DNA from: an uncultured Clostridia bacterium
GTDB lineage: Bacteria > Bacillota > Clostridia > Christensenellales > Borkfalkiaceae
DNA: 32,983 bases
Direction: 5' to 3'
NCBI GenBank assembly: GCA_904419945.1
Contig: CAJFTM010000014.1
Coordinates: forward strand, 1-32,983
In this document: positions 7,103 through 16,075 of the stretch, piece by piece
Layout: each line of letters starts with the position of its first letter
Numbering within the stretch: the first letter of the stretch is position 1
Translations under genes and position numbers: made by a program
The notes under the pieces: model-generated
Database searches by the model: none
What the model was told of the DNA's origin: nothing
What the model saw: the letters and a program-made list of their open reading frames with translations, nothing else

Positions 7103-9270
7103 GATACCCTGCCTTTGACGGAAATTATACCATCTTTGCGGCCGATTTGCAAGCTGCCGGAAGAATAAACGGAGAGTTTTCCCTCCGCAGGGCCGAAATA
7201 TACTTCCAGCGAAGGGGAACAGGCGGCCGACAGCGCCGCGTCCTCCCTCTCCGCCACGAGCAGATCGCAGCGGGGCAGCCGCTCGGGCGATTCGCCCATT
7301 GCAATCAGCACGCCCGCGCCGCCGAAATTCCAGTACAGCGTCTCTTCATTCAGAAAAACGGCCTCTCCGCCGCCGAAAGAGAAGAAAGCAGACTCCCAGC
7401 GCACCTCGACGGTGCGGAAGAGCGATTCGGGAAACTCCGCCTCTTCGGAAACGTACAAAACATCCGCTTCCGCATATTGCAGCAGCACGGGCAGCGAAGC
7501 ATTCACCTCATAGGCGGGAGCGAGGAAGATGACCTCGGAAAAGTGATCGATCCCTTCGCGCAGGCAGAGCTTTTCGAGAAAATCGCCGTCCGGGCGGCCG
7601 GATGCGACCAAACCGACGCCGCCCGCATGCCGCACGAGCAGGGCGCTGCCGCCGTAATCGGAAACCAGCGTAAACACCGCCTCGTACCCGATTGGAACAT
7701 TGGCAAAGACCATGCCGACGACGAGCGCGGCACTCAGAAGCGTACAGGCGATCGCGCGCGGAAGCGGGCGCAAATTGATCTTTCCCGACAGTGCCCAACA
7801 GAGAAGATACCAGAGCAGCGCACAGGAACCGAATGCGAAACCGCCGATCAGCCAAAAGCGGAAATCGACGGCGAGCACGGGAAAAATGCAGACGCGCAGC
7901 AGAAATTCCGGAATCAGGAGCAAAACGCCCGCAGCGAAGGGCAGGATACAGGCAAGGAGCGCCAAAACGAAGAGCACACCGTATGCGGCGCTGACCAGCG
8001 GGACAAAGAGAATATTGAGCGCAAGGCCGATTCCCGATGTATAGCCGAAGCAATCGATGAGGATGGGAAAAGTGGCGACCTGTGCAGACACGGCGACGCC
8101 CAACGAGGAAGCGAGGGAGCGCGGCAGACGGATACGGGAAAGAAGGCGCGCAATCGGCCCGCCTAAAACGATGATGCCGGCCGCGGCTGCAACGGAGAGC
8201 AAAAACCCGACCGAAAAGAGATAGAGCGGGTGCACGATGAGCACGGCGAGGAAGGCGACAGCCACGGAATTGACACGGTCGTACGCGAATCCTCCCGCTT
8301 CCATCAGCATGAGTACGAGGCACATGACCAGAGCGCGAACGGCAGAGGGCGCAAAGCCGCAGATACCGGCATATAGGATCAGGACGGCCGCGATGACCGG
8401 AACATAGATGCGTGCGCGCAGACGCAGGCGCTTGCACAGGAACAGGAGCGCCGCATACACGATGGCGAAATTCATTCCGGACACGGCAAAAATGTGTGCG
8501 ACCCCGCCGTAACGAAAATTTTGCAAGACATCTCCGTCCATCCAGCCGCTGTTGCCCGTGAGCAGCGCAAAGGCGAGCGCGGCGTTCCCCTCCTCCATGT
8601 TCTCAAAGAGCAGCCCGCGCAGATATTCGTTTGCCATGCCGAACAGATCGGGCGTCCCTTCGGCGAGCACGGTCACATCGCCGTCCGAGAGAAATGCGGT
8701 ATAGCGCACGCCGTCGATGATGTAAGAGGCATTGACGCGGCCGTAAGAAACGGCGTCGTAAGAGGTGACATCTGCCGCAAAGGTAACGCGCGCGCCGAGG
8801 GGCAGTTCCGCTCCGCCGTAGGCATAAGCGCGGATGCGGCCTTCGGAGGCGATCGCTTCTCCTTCCGGGGTATAAAAGACGACGGCTCCCAAGGTAAGGG
8901 AAGTCGTCTTTTCCGTGCGGCCGACCTCTTCGAGAGTCCCCGCAACGACGACCTCGCCCTCGATGACGGGAGAGCGCTCGAAATCCGCCGTGCGCATCCC
9001 AAAGGCGAGCGAACCTGCCGCACAGGTCAAGCCGAGGGCAAGCGCAAACAACAGAACGCCGACAGCGGCCCTGCGGCCGGAAGGAAACAGGAGGGGCAGC
9101 AGCGCGGCGGCCGCCGCCATGGCAAGCGCGATCCACAGGGCATGCATCCCCAAGCGATAAGCCGCAAAGATGCCGCCGCCGAAAGCGATCGCCAAAAACA
9201 ATAACGGGCGGAAATTGACTATGCGCCTGCCGCGGTATAGAAGATGTGCATCCCCTTCGAATTTCTTCAT
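7099..9270 (-). CDS. comEC: ComEC/Rec2-type membrane protein with degenerate metallo-beta-lactamase-like tail
   Basis: The 723-residue protein has the ComEC layout: two N-terminal hydrophobic segments (about residues 20-85), an extracellular OB-like region (about 100-215), then a multi-helix Competence domain (about 220-520). The domain includes GVAHIFAVSGMNFAIVYAAL, equivalent to the HxxAxSGxH signature, with N in place of the usual final H. ComEC forms the channel that brings single-stranded DNA across the membrane. The C-terminal ~190 residues keep the expected order of the metallo-beta-lactamase domain, but where HxHxDH should be there is VIFLAPAYEVNASLPVLLQ, with no histidines. The presumed nuclease site is therefore lost. 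It follows the SLBB gene by 22 bp with an AGGGGA ribosome binding site and overlaps holA. Confidence 0.85.
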   Translation of the reverse strand: MKKFEGDAHLLYRGRRIVNFRPLLFLAIAFGGGIFAAYRLGMHALWIALAMAAAAALLPLLFPSGRRAAVGVLLFALALGLTCAAGSLAFGMRTADFERSPVIEGEVVVAGTLEEVGRTEKTTSLTLGAVVFYTPEGEAIASEGRIRAYAYGGAELPLGARVTFAADVTSYDAVSYGRVNASYIIDGVRYTAFLSDGDVTVLAEGTPDLFGMANEYLRGLLFENMEEGNAALAFALLTGNSGWMDGDVLQNFRYGGVAHIFAVSGMNFAIVYAALLFLCKRLRLRARIYVPVIAAVLILYAGICGFAPSAVRALVMCLVLMLMEAGGFAYDRVNSVAVAFLAVLIVHPLYLFSVGFLLSVAAAAGIIVLGGPIARLLSRIRLPRSLASSLGVAVSAQVATFPILIDCFGYTSGIGLALNILFVPLVSAAYGVLFVLALLACILPFAAGVLLLIPEFLLRVCIFPVLAVDFRFWLIGGFAFGSCALLWYLLCWALSGKINLRPLPRAIACTLLSAALVVGMVFANVPIGYEAVFTLVSDYGGSALLVRHAGGVGLVASGRPDGDFLEKLCLREGIDHFSEVIFLAPAYEVNASLPVLLQYAEADVLYVSEEAEFPESLFRTVEVRWESAFFSFGGGEAVFLNEETLYWNFGGAGVLIAMGESPERLPRCDLLVAEREDAALSAACSPSLEVYFGPAEGKLSVYSSGSLQIGRKDGIISVKGRVS

Positions 9271-9292
9271 GCGTGTCCCCTATCGGTCCCCG

Positions 9293-9634
9293 TCAGACGA
9301 CGATATACACCCGCCAAATGCCGTCCCGTCCGAGTACGGCATCCTGCCCCATGCGCACAGGAGCTTCCGGCGGATACGGCGATTCGCCCGCAAAACCGGC
9401 CAAAGCAAAGAGCTCACCGTAGGTCGTTCCATAGGGAACCGCATAACTGCCCGGAAACGCGACGCCCTCCCCCTGCACCGACACGTACAGCGTGCCGTCG
9501 AAGGGCGCAGTCTGCCCCGCCGGAACAGCCAATCCGTCCGTGCGGGGCGGAACGAGAACGGGCAGCAGGGCCGCGCCGCCGGCAAGGATCAATGCCGCCG
9601 CCCCTGCAATGAACTTGACCAGGCCCGCGCGCAT
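9293..9634 (-). CDS. Membrane-anchored SLBB-domain protein (ComEA-like, without HhH domain)
   Basis: The 113-residue product has one N-terminal transmembrane segment (about residues 7-31) and an extracellular SLBB-type segment (about 47-85: VSVQGEGVAFPGSYAVPYGT followed by TYGELFALAGF), matching the pattern V-x-V-x-G-x-V-x-x-PG-x-Y-x-V-x-x-GTT. ComEA proteins have exactly this plan plus a C-terminal helix-hairpin-helix DNA-binding domain. That domain is missing here; the protein ends in a short basic/hydrophobic strand (GIWRVYIVV). It sits directly before comEC, the position of comEA. Start ATG 9634 lies one base after the stop of the large helicase and has no clear ribosome binding site, so it probably depends on translational coupling. 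Role in DNA uptake is inferred from place and layout. Confidence 0.7.
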   Translation of the reverse strand: MRAGLVKFIAGAAALILAGGAALLPVLVPPRTDGLAVPAGQTAPFDGTLYVSVQGEGVAFPGSYAVPYGTTYGELFALAGFAGESPYPPEAPVRMGQDAVLGRDGIWRVYIVV

Positions 9635-9635
9635 A

Positions 9636-12600
9636 TCAGGAAAGGCTGATGCGGTCACTGACCGAGCGCACGAACAGCGCACGGCTGACGGCCAATTCCA
9701 GGCAGGCATGGATGAACGAGACGAGCGCATCGCTCGGCCGCTGCACTTTCAGCTCCGCACAGATGCGCGCATTCAATTCATCCGCATATAAGCTGACCTT
9801 ATTTTCTAAAATGCCGCGGGCGAGCGCGATCACTTCATACGGGGTAAAATCTTCGGCGGCTGAGCGCGTCGGTTCCTCCTCCGCTCGGAAAAAATCCATG
9901 GCAAGGCACTTATCCGTCTTGCGGAGATAGATATGTCCGCACAGCTCCTCGCTGCGGAAATGACAGGAATCGATGAGGGTCCGCAGGCGTTCCTCTGTCC
10001 GCACTCCGCCCTTGCGGATGCCGAGCGAGGCGAGGCAGCGCTTGATCAAAAACTCCTCGCTGATCGGCTCCTCTGCGGCGACGATCGCCTTCAGGCGGGC
10101 GACGATGTCCGCATCGTGCTCCCCGCCCGTCACATAAGCGGCGCTCTCGGCGAGCACATCCAGTTTGGCGAAGCGATAGGTGCGGCGGTAGCGGCCGAGG
10201 CGGTCGCGCGCGCCCTTTTCGGCGCCCACCAAGCGGTCGAGCGTTTCCTTGATGCGCTTGATCTCGCGCTTAGGATTGTTGAGGAAATCCAGCGTGTACA
10301 GGCGCAGGACATTCCAGTTGTTGCGTTTGAGCGTCTGTACCTGCAAGACGGTGCGGTCACGAGCACAGGAAGCCGCCGCGGCCGGACCGTCGCAGAGAAC
10401 GGCGAGGATAAATTTCCCGCCGCCGCGCGGATCGAGCACGGCGCAGTCGATCTTGAAATCGGATACGCCGAGGTCGGCGCGGCATTCATAGCCGTAGGCC
10501 GCGAGTTCCTCCGCGATGAAGCGGCCCAGCCCCGTGCGGGGCGCGGACAGTTCCTCCGCACCGATCGCGAGGGAGGTTTTCCCCTTTTCCGCAAATTCGA
10601 GGAAGGCCTTCAGCCCCGCAACGCCCTTGCTGTTGGTGCGGGCGAGATCGATCATGGCTGCGGTCATGGACGAAAAGACGACCATCTCCTCCCGCGCGCG
10701 GGATACGGCGACGTTCAGCCGCCTCCATCCGCCCTGCTGGTTGAGCGGCCCAAAGTTGAGAGCGACGCGCCCGTCGCGGTCGGGACCGTAACAGACGGAG
10801 AAGAGAATGACGTCCCGTTCGTCCCCCTGCACGTTCTCGAGATTTTTGACGAAGAGCGGCTCTTCGCGCTCGTATGCGGCCTCTTCCAGCTTATTTTTGA
10901 CGATCGCCTCGGAGAGGCGGCGCTCGATATAATCCTGCTGCGCAGAGCTGAACGTGACTACGCCGATACTCGAACGGCGCAGCTTTTCGTCGGAGAGGCG
11001 GCGCACCACTTCGGCGACGAGGGCGTCCGCCTCGGCGCGGTTGCGCTTGCTGCCGCCGCGGTCATATACGCCGTCGGCGACCAGCGCGAGGCGTACCTTG
11101 CTCTCCAGCGCGTCCGGTGAAGGGAAGGTACACAGCCGATTGCCGTAATACATGATGTTGGAGAAAGCGATCAGGCTCTCGTGTTTGCTGCGGTAATGCC
11201 AGTTGAGGTGCTTTTCGGGAATACTGAGGGCGAGGCAGTCATCGAGGATGCTCTCGAGGTCCTCCGCCTCCAAATTCTCTTCGTCGATATACCCGGAAGA
11301 GAAAAACGCGGTGGGAGGCATCTGTTTGGGGTCACCCACGACGACCGCACTGCGGCCGCGGGCGAGCGCACCGACCGCCTCACAGGTAGGCATCTGCGAT
11401 GCTTCGTCGAAAACGACGACATCGAACAGGTCCGGCTGCGGCGCGAGGTATTGCGCCACCGTCGTCGGGCTCATGAGCACACAGGGCGCCAGCCGCGCGA
11501 AGAGTTCGGGGATCTGTGCAAACAATTCTTTGGGCGTCATGCCGCGCATATTCCCCTTTTCGATACGGCGGAAGGCGAACACTTCGACGCTGAGCGGTCC
11601 CTCCGTGGAGGCAGTCGGCAGCGCCGCGATGAGCTTGGCGCGGATGTGCGCGCGGGAAAGGCGCATGAATCGCTCGTCCAGCGCACGGAACTGCTCGATC
11701 TGCTCATCCAGCACGGAAGAAGAAAACCGGGAGAGCACCGGATCCGCCGCGACATTGGTCTCAATAAAGTTGCGGTAGACGTTTTTACGGAAGCTCTCCG
11801 CCATATTTTCCGCCGTGACCGCCCCCGAAGCGAGGGAATTCGTAATGAAGGTGAGCCCCTCTTCGTCCAATCGATGGGCGATGTCCTTGAAGCGGCACCA
11901 TGCGGCGAGCATATCGATGTTGTCGATGAGGGCGGACGCCTTCGTCTGAAAATAATCGAGTACATCCTCGTCGGCAAACTTATCCTGTGCGGCACCCGTT
12001 GCCGCACAGAAGGTTTCGGCAGCGCGGCGGAAACCCGCCGCCGCACCGCGGAATCCTTCCAGAAATTCGCCGAGGTAATCCCCCGTAACGGCCTGTACGC
12101 AGACATCGTTAAAACTGTCGGCGTTATAATCCATGAACACGTTCGATGCCAGCGCATGCAGCTCTTCGAGCGGGCGCATGAACTCGGCCCGGCGGCGGAA
12201 ATTGATGCGGCCGGCGCGGTCTGTAAAGTTGACGGAGAGATCCGTATTTTGACAGACAGTGCTCATATCCGCATGGATGCCGGCGAGCAGCCCGATATAG
12301 CGATACGCCTCCGATTCCTCCATCCTGTCGAGCGCCGCCCGGCGCAGCTTTTTTGCGAGGGAAGTAAGCAGGCGGGAGGCGCGGCTGGTCTCGCCCCAAT
12401 TCTCCAGTTCCTGCGCGACGACCGATGGATCCGCATCCAGCTCGACCAATGTGCGGAAGCGGGAAAAATATTCCTGCAGCGATGCATCCAAATGGCGGCT
12501 CGCGCGGAAAAAGGAGCGGAACTGCCCCTCATCCGCCCGAAAATAGCGGGCGGTTTCCTCGCTGCGCAGGCGGGCGATCATATCCAGCAGCGCGCGCATC

Positions 12601-15293
12601 TTGGCGCGGGTAAAGGCGCTCACCTTCTGCCGGAAGAAGTCGAGCAGCAGGCGCAGCGCGGCGCGCAGGTGGCGCACCTCGACCAACATTCCTTCCGCCG
12701 CATAATAGACGCGGTTGCGCACGGAAGCATCATAGGAGCGCAGATCGACGTTTTCGAAGGGGGAACGGTGCACGCCGCCGCACTGCCGCGCCGCCGCAGC
12801 CGCCTCTGCCAGCATGCTCTCGCAGCGATCCAGCTTTTCCTTGGTCAAGCGGTCGTAAAAAGTGCTCTCGATGTCCAAAACATCCGGAGCGGTTTTGTTC
12901 TTTAAGTAAATGATGGCGGCCTCGTATACCGAACAGCCCAACCGCCGCTTGCGGTGCAGGGCACGGATCGGCTCATTGAGCAGAGCGCGCAGTTCGCCCA
13001 GCCGCTCTGCTGTCGCGGCGAAATCTTCCTCCCCCTCCGCCGCGAGAGAGAGGGTTGCGCCAAGATCTTTGAGCAGCTGTGCCTTGTCCGCCTTGCCCGA
13101 ATGCATTTCCAGGCAAAATTCGCCGAGGCCGATGGAATCCAATCTCTTTTTGACGACGGAGAGCGCCGCCTGCTTTTCGGCGACGAAGAGCACGCGCTTG
13201 CCCCGATAGAGGCAGTTGGCGATGATATTGGTGATCGTCTGGCTCTTGCCGGTTCCGGGCGGGCCGTGCAGGACAAAAGTAGAACCTGCCACCGCTTCCG
13301 CGACCGCCTCAAATTGCGAGCCGTCTGCCGTGAGCGGACAGAGGATATCGTCGGGCGCATAGTCATCCTCCGATCTGTCCTCGAACACATTGTCGGGGAG
13401 GAGCAGGCGATTTTCGAGCAGGGATGCTATGAGCGGATTATTGCGGAAAACGTCGATATTTTGGCGGACATCGTTCCACATCGCATAGCGGGCAAAGGAA
13501 AAATTGGCGAGATAGACATCCGACTGCACCGACCAGCGCTTCATATCGAGGATCTCCGCGCGCACCATGGCGAGGATCTCGGATATACGCAGGCCGTCCG
13601 TATGACTGTCCAGCCCGCGGATATCGATTTTATACTCGCGCATGAGAAATTCGAGCAAAGTCGTATTGACCTGCAGATCGCCGGCGGCGGTGAGAGCATA
13701 TCCCTTGCCTCCCTTGCCGCGGGAGAGCTTCATCGGCCAAAGTACGAGCGGAGCGTACAGCGGCTCGCGCGCGCTGTCAGACTCGTACCAGCGCAGAAAG
13801 CCGAGTGCGAGAAAGAGTACATTTGCGCCCGTTTCCTCTTCCGCCGTCTTGGCCTTGCGCTGCAGGCCGCGCAGCATCTCGTCCAGGCGGGCGGCATCCG
13901 CAAACGCGCGCAGGCGGCCGTTTTTCAGTTCCAGGCCGAGCAATTCGGACAGAGCAGACAACTTGCCCGGCGCCGCAAAGCCCGGATCTTCCGGAAGGAC
14001 GGCGCGCATATCTGCCGTGCGCTCAGCGATGGCAAACGTCCCGGCCGCGAGCGCCTCCCGCAGAGCGTCCGGATCGGATGCGGCGATATGCAGCGCATTT
14101 TTATCCGGGCGGAAATGCAGCAATGCATTTTTGAGTGAGAGGTCGAGCAAGCGGCGCTCCCACTGTTTGTTTTTGGTGATCTTCCCGTCTAAACTGAGCT
14201 TGCGCGCGTCGGCAATGGCGGCGGGCGCCGCGGAGAGATCTGTATCCTCTTCTCCTAACAGTTCGATGCCGCGCGCCCCCTTTACTTTCAGGGGGAGCGG
14301 GAGCACGCGCGCCAAACGGCAGCGGCGCACGTCGATCACCGTATCGTAACAGCCGCTCTCCAATTTGCGCGCAAAGTGTTTTTCGGCGGCCGCCGCATTG
14401 ACGCTTCTGCCGGCAAACAAATCGTCGGTATCCAGCATGGCGACGTTATTGATCCCGTCCGCAATATACTTTTGCAAGAGGGAAATATCGTCGGAGGCGC
14501 CGTCGGCAAAGCAATTGTCGTACAGCCAGACACCGCAGGCGATCTCCTGCCTGCCGAGGGCCAGCACCGGATGCAGCCCGGCACACTCGAGGCAGGATGC
14601 AAAAAAGAGCGCCATTTCAAAGGCGGACGCAGACTTGTCATGTAAAACGCGCGAAGCCCCCGCCGCGGATACAGGCTCATCGAAATCGCGCGCATCTCCC
14701 GCGCGCGCAACGGAATATTTTTTGACCGCGGCAAAGAGAGCCGCAGCAATGCGCCGGACCGTGGTCTTGTCCCCCTCGGCATATCCCCGCCACTCGCAGG
14801 GAATATTCCATTTTTTCAGCTGTTCCTGCGCGGCGTCGAGAACGCGCAGGCAGTCGGCGATCTTCGGGCGTACAAAACTTGCGAGCAGTTCTGCGTTGCC
14901 GCTGCGGCCGCTCCACAAATCGAACGGCAGCACGGTAACTTCGGCGCGCGCCTCGGCCGTCTCCTTGCCGCAAATCAGCTTCGCGCGGATCTCCGTAACG
15001 GCGACGTCCGCAAGCTCGGTCAGATACAGCGGAGAAACGATATCCTCCGGGGCAAGTTCGACATTGCTTTCAAAGGGGACCGCATCTAAATGGCGGCTGT
15101 ACGGGAGCAGAAATCCTTCCGTATTTTCGAGGGTGACGTCCACTCCCTCTGCCGTCTCTGCCCCGGTATTGACGACCTGCAGGGCGGAAAAGAGTGGAAC
15201 CCGGTTAAAATATTCCGCATATCCGTAATAGTGCTGTGCCGTGCAGTACAGGGACAGCCTGCTCTCCCTCGGTGCCTTTTTTTTGCCTGCCAT
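9636..15293 (-). CDS. Very large DUF4011 / SF1 helicase / MTES_1575-nuclease-like / DUF3320 protein
   Basis: The product is 1885 residues from ATG 15293, chosen for AAAGGAGG six bases upstream. In order: an N-terminal beta-rich region (about 1-130) and further N-terminal sequence; a DUF4011 segment with KQWERRLLDLSLKNALLHF (about 375-395); a superfamily 1 helicase split by a long helical insert, with Walker A GPPGTGKSQT (about 675), Walker B FDEASQ (about 1294), motif III GDPKQMPPT, motif IV WHYRSKHESL, motif V VQGDERD (about 1488) and motif VI NVAVSRAR (about 1528); a Vsr/MTES_1575-like restriction-endonuclease fold (about 1590-1690, with SDFKIDCAV and AVLCDG); and DUF3320 (EEPISEEFLIKRCLASLGI). 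The helicase motifs are all intact. The nuclease fold keeps the Asp but has Leu where many relatives have Glu (IExDG). Such proteins act on nucleic acid and some lie in defence islands; the role is not established. It shares the strand with HelD-like and HAD genes upstream. Confidence 0.85.
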   Translation of the reverse strand: MAGKKKAPRESRLSLYCTAQHYYGYAEYFNRVPLFSALQVVNTGAETAEGVDVTLENTEGFLLPYSRHLDAVPFESNVELAPEDIVSPLYLTELADVAVTEIRAKLICGKETAEARAEVTVLPFDLWSGRSGNAELLASFVRPKIADCLRVLDAAQEQLKKWNIPCEWRGYAEGDKTTVRRIAAALFAAVKKYSVARAGDARDFDEPVSAAGASRVLHDKSASAFEMALFFASCLECAGLHPVLALGRQEIACGVWLYDNCFADGASDDISLLQKYIADGINNVAMLDTDDLFAGRSVNAAAAEKHFARKLESGCYDTVIDVRRCRLARVLPLPLKVKGARGIELLGEEDTDLSAAPAAIADARKLSLDGKITKNKQWERRLLDLSLKNALLHFRPDKNALHIAASDPDALREALAAGTFAIAERTADMRAVLPEDPGFAAPGKLSALSELLGLELKNGRLRAFADAARLDEMLRGLQRKAKTAEEETGANVLFLALGFLRWYESDSAREPLYAPLVLWPMKLSRGKGGKGYALTAAGDLQVNTTLLEFLMREYKIDIRGLDSHTDGLRISEILAMVRAEILDMKRWSVQSDVYLANFSFARYAMWNDVRQNIDVFRNNPLIASLLENRLLLPDNVFEDRSEDDYAPDDILCPLTADGSQFEAVAEAVAGSTFVLHGPPGTGKSQTITNIIANCLYRGKRVLFVAEKQAALSVVKKRLDSIGLGEFCLEMHSGKADKAQLLKDLGATLSLAAEGEEDFAATAERLGELRALLNEPIRALHRKRRLGCSVYEAAIIYLKNKTAPDVLDIESTFYDRLTKEKLDRCESMLAEAAAAARQCGGVHRSPFENVDLRSYDASVRNRVYYAAEGMLVEVRHLRAALRLLLDFFRQKVSAFTRAKMRALLDMIARLRSEETARYFRADEGQFRSFFRASRHLDASLQEYFSRFRTLVELDADPSVVAQELENWGETSRASRLLTSLAKKLRRAALDRMEESEAYRYIGLLAGIHADMSTVCQNTDLSVNFTDRAGRINFRRRAEFMRPLEELHALASNVFMDYNADSFNDVCVQAVTGDYLGEFLEGFRGAAAGFRRAAETFCAATGAAQDKFADEDVLDYFQTKASALIDNIDMLAAWCRFKDIAHRLDEEGLTFITNSLASGAVTAENMAESFRKNVYRNFIETNVAADPVLSRFSSSVLDEQIEQFRALDERFMRLSRAHIRAKLIAALPTASTEGPLSVEVFAFRRIEKGNMRGMTPKELFAQIPELFARLAPCVLMSPTTVAQYLAPQPDLFDVVVFDEASQMPTCEAVGALARGRSAVVVGDPKQMPPTAFFSSGYIDEENLEAEDLESILDDCLALSIPEKHLNWHYRSKHESLIAFSNIMYYGNRLCTFPSPDALESKVRLALVADGVYDRGGSKRNRAEADALVAEVVRRLSDEKLRRSSIGVVTFSSAQQDYIERRLSEAIVKNKLEEAAYEREEPLFVKNLENVQGDERDVILFSVCYGPDRDGRVALNFGPLNQQGGWRRLNVAVSRAREEMVVFSSMTAAMIDLARTNSKGVAGLKAFLEFAEKGKTSLAIGAEELSAPRTGLGRFIAEELAAYGYECRADLGVSDFKIDCAVLDPRGGGKFILAVLCDGPAAAASCARDRTVLQVQTLKRNNWNVLRLYTLDFLNNPKREIKRIKETLDRLVGAEKGARDRLGRYRRTYRFAKLDVLAESAAYVTGGEHDADIVARLKAIVAAEEPISEEFLIKRCLASLGIRKGGVRTEERLRTLIDSCHFRSEELCGHIYLRKTDKCLAMDFFRAEEEPTRSAAEDFTPYEVIALARGILENKVSLYADELNARICAELKVQRPSDALVSFIHACLELAVSRALFVRSVSDRISLS

Positions 15294-15391
15294 TTTTGCC
15301 TCCTTTCGAACTCTTGTCCGCCCGCCGCCAGCACGGGGCGACTTTCCATTATCGCCCAAAAGCGAGCGGCCGTATACCTTTTTTCGATCTG

Positions 15392-16075
15392 TTACCGCAA
15401 AGAATCGAGAATTTCGAGGATTTGCAGATAACTATGCGCGACATAATCGGCCGCTTCAGCCGATTTGGGCGCGCCGTTCGGCGCATATAAAACACAGGGA
15501 AGCCCCGCATTGTTCGCGCCGGCAATATCCGACGTGAGCGAATCGCCGATGACGATGCTGTTATCCCTGTCTGCCGGAGCATGCGCAAACACATATTCAA
15601 AGAAGCGCAAGTCCGGCTTGGCAAAGCCGATCTCGTCCGACACAAAGATGCCGTCGAAATAACTGCGGATACCCAGCGCATCCAGCCGCCCGTACTGTGC
15701 GGCGGGCGTACCATTGGTGATGAGAAATATTTTGCCCCGCACGCGCAGGGCCTGCAAAAATTCCTCTGCCCCCGAAAGAAGATAGCCCGTCGAGCAAAGT
15801 CTGCCGAAATACAGCTGATTGACTGCGGCCGCATCCGCCTCTGCACCCTCTGCCGCGAAAAAGCGGGAAAAACGTTCGACAACGAGTTTGGCCTTGGTCA
15901 CCTCGCCGCGCTCGTATTCCTTCCACAGCGCATCATTGACGGCGCGAAACTTCTCATAATCGGCGGCCAGCTTCCCTAAGCCCGCCTCGGCCATCGCCCA
16001 GGCGAAGCTCTCGCGCGAAGAGCGCACAAAATCCAAAATGGTCTCGTCGGCATCCAGCAGATAATTATTCCGCAC
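15392..16075 (-). CDS. HAD-superfamily hydrolase, YjjG-type nucleotidase
   Basis: The 227-residue protein has the haloacid dehalogenase motifs: motif I DADET at residues 8-12 (nucleophile Asp8, acid/base Asp10), motif II LITNGT, the motif III lysine in AKPD, and motif IV VIGDSLTSDIAGANNAG. The C1-type helical cap between motifs I and II and the segment LLDADETILDF match YjjG-type noncanonical pyrimidine nucleotidases, which remove phosphate from damaged or unusual nucleoside monophosphates. Substrate is inferred from the family. The start is GTG at 16075, preceded by GGGAGGGG; it overlaps the end of the HelD-like gene by 11 bp, so the two are cotranscribed. A 98-bp gap separates it from the large helicase gene. 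Confidence 0.85.
   Translation of the reverse strand: MRNNYLLDADETILDFVRSSRESFAWAMAEAGLGKLAADYEKFRAVNDALWKEYERGEVTKAKLVVERFSRFFAAEGAEADAAAVNQLYFGRLCSTGYLLSGAEEFLQALRVRGKIFLITNGTPAAQYGRLDALGIRSYFDGIFVSDEIGFAKPDLRFFEYVFAHAPADRDNSIVIGDSLTSDIAGANNAGLPCVLYAPNGAPKSAEAADYVAHSYLQILEILDSLR

Noticed and set aside
9636-9730. N-terminal extension of the SLBB protein into the helicase gene
   Set aside because: The additional residues are Ser/Arg/Cys-rich without a signal-peptide pattern and overlap the helicase reading frame; the ATG at 9634 gives a standard membrane anchor.
10130-14349. Several plus-strand open frames (for example 11181-12905 and 12954-14138) opposite the large helicase gene
   Set aside because: They are antisense shadows. 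The minus-strand frame carries all helicase motifs in one continuous protein, and the shadows lack start signals.
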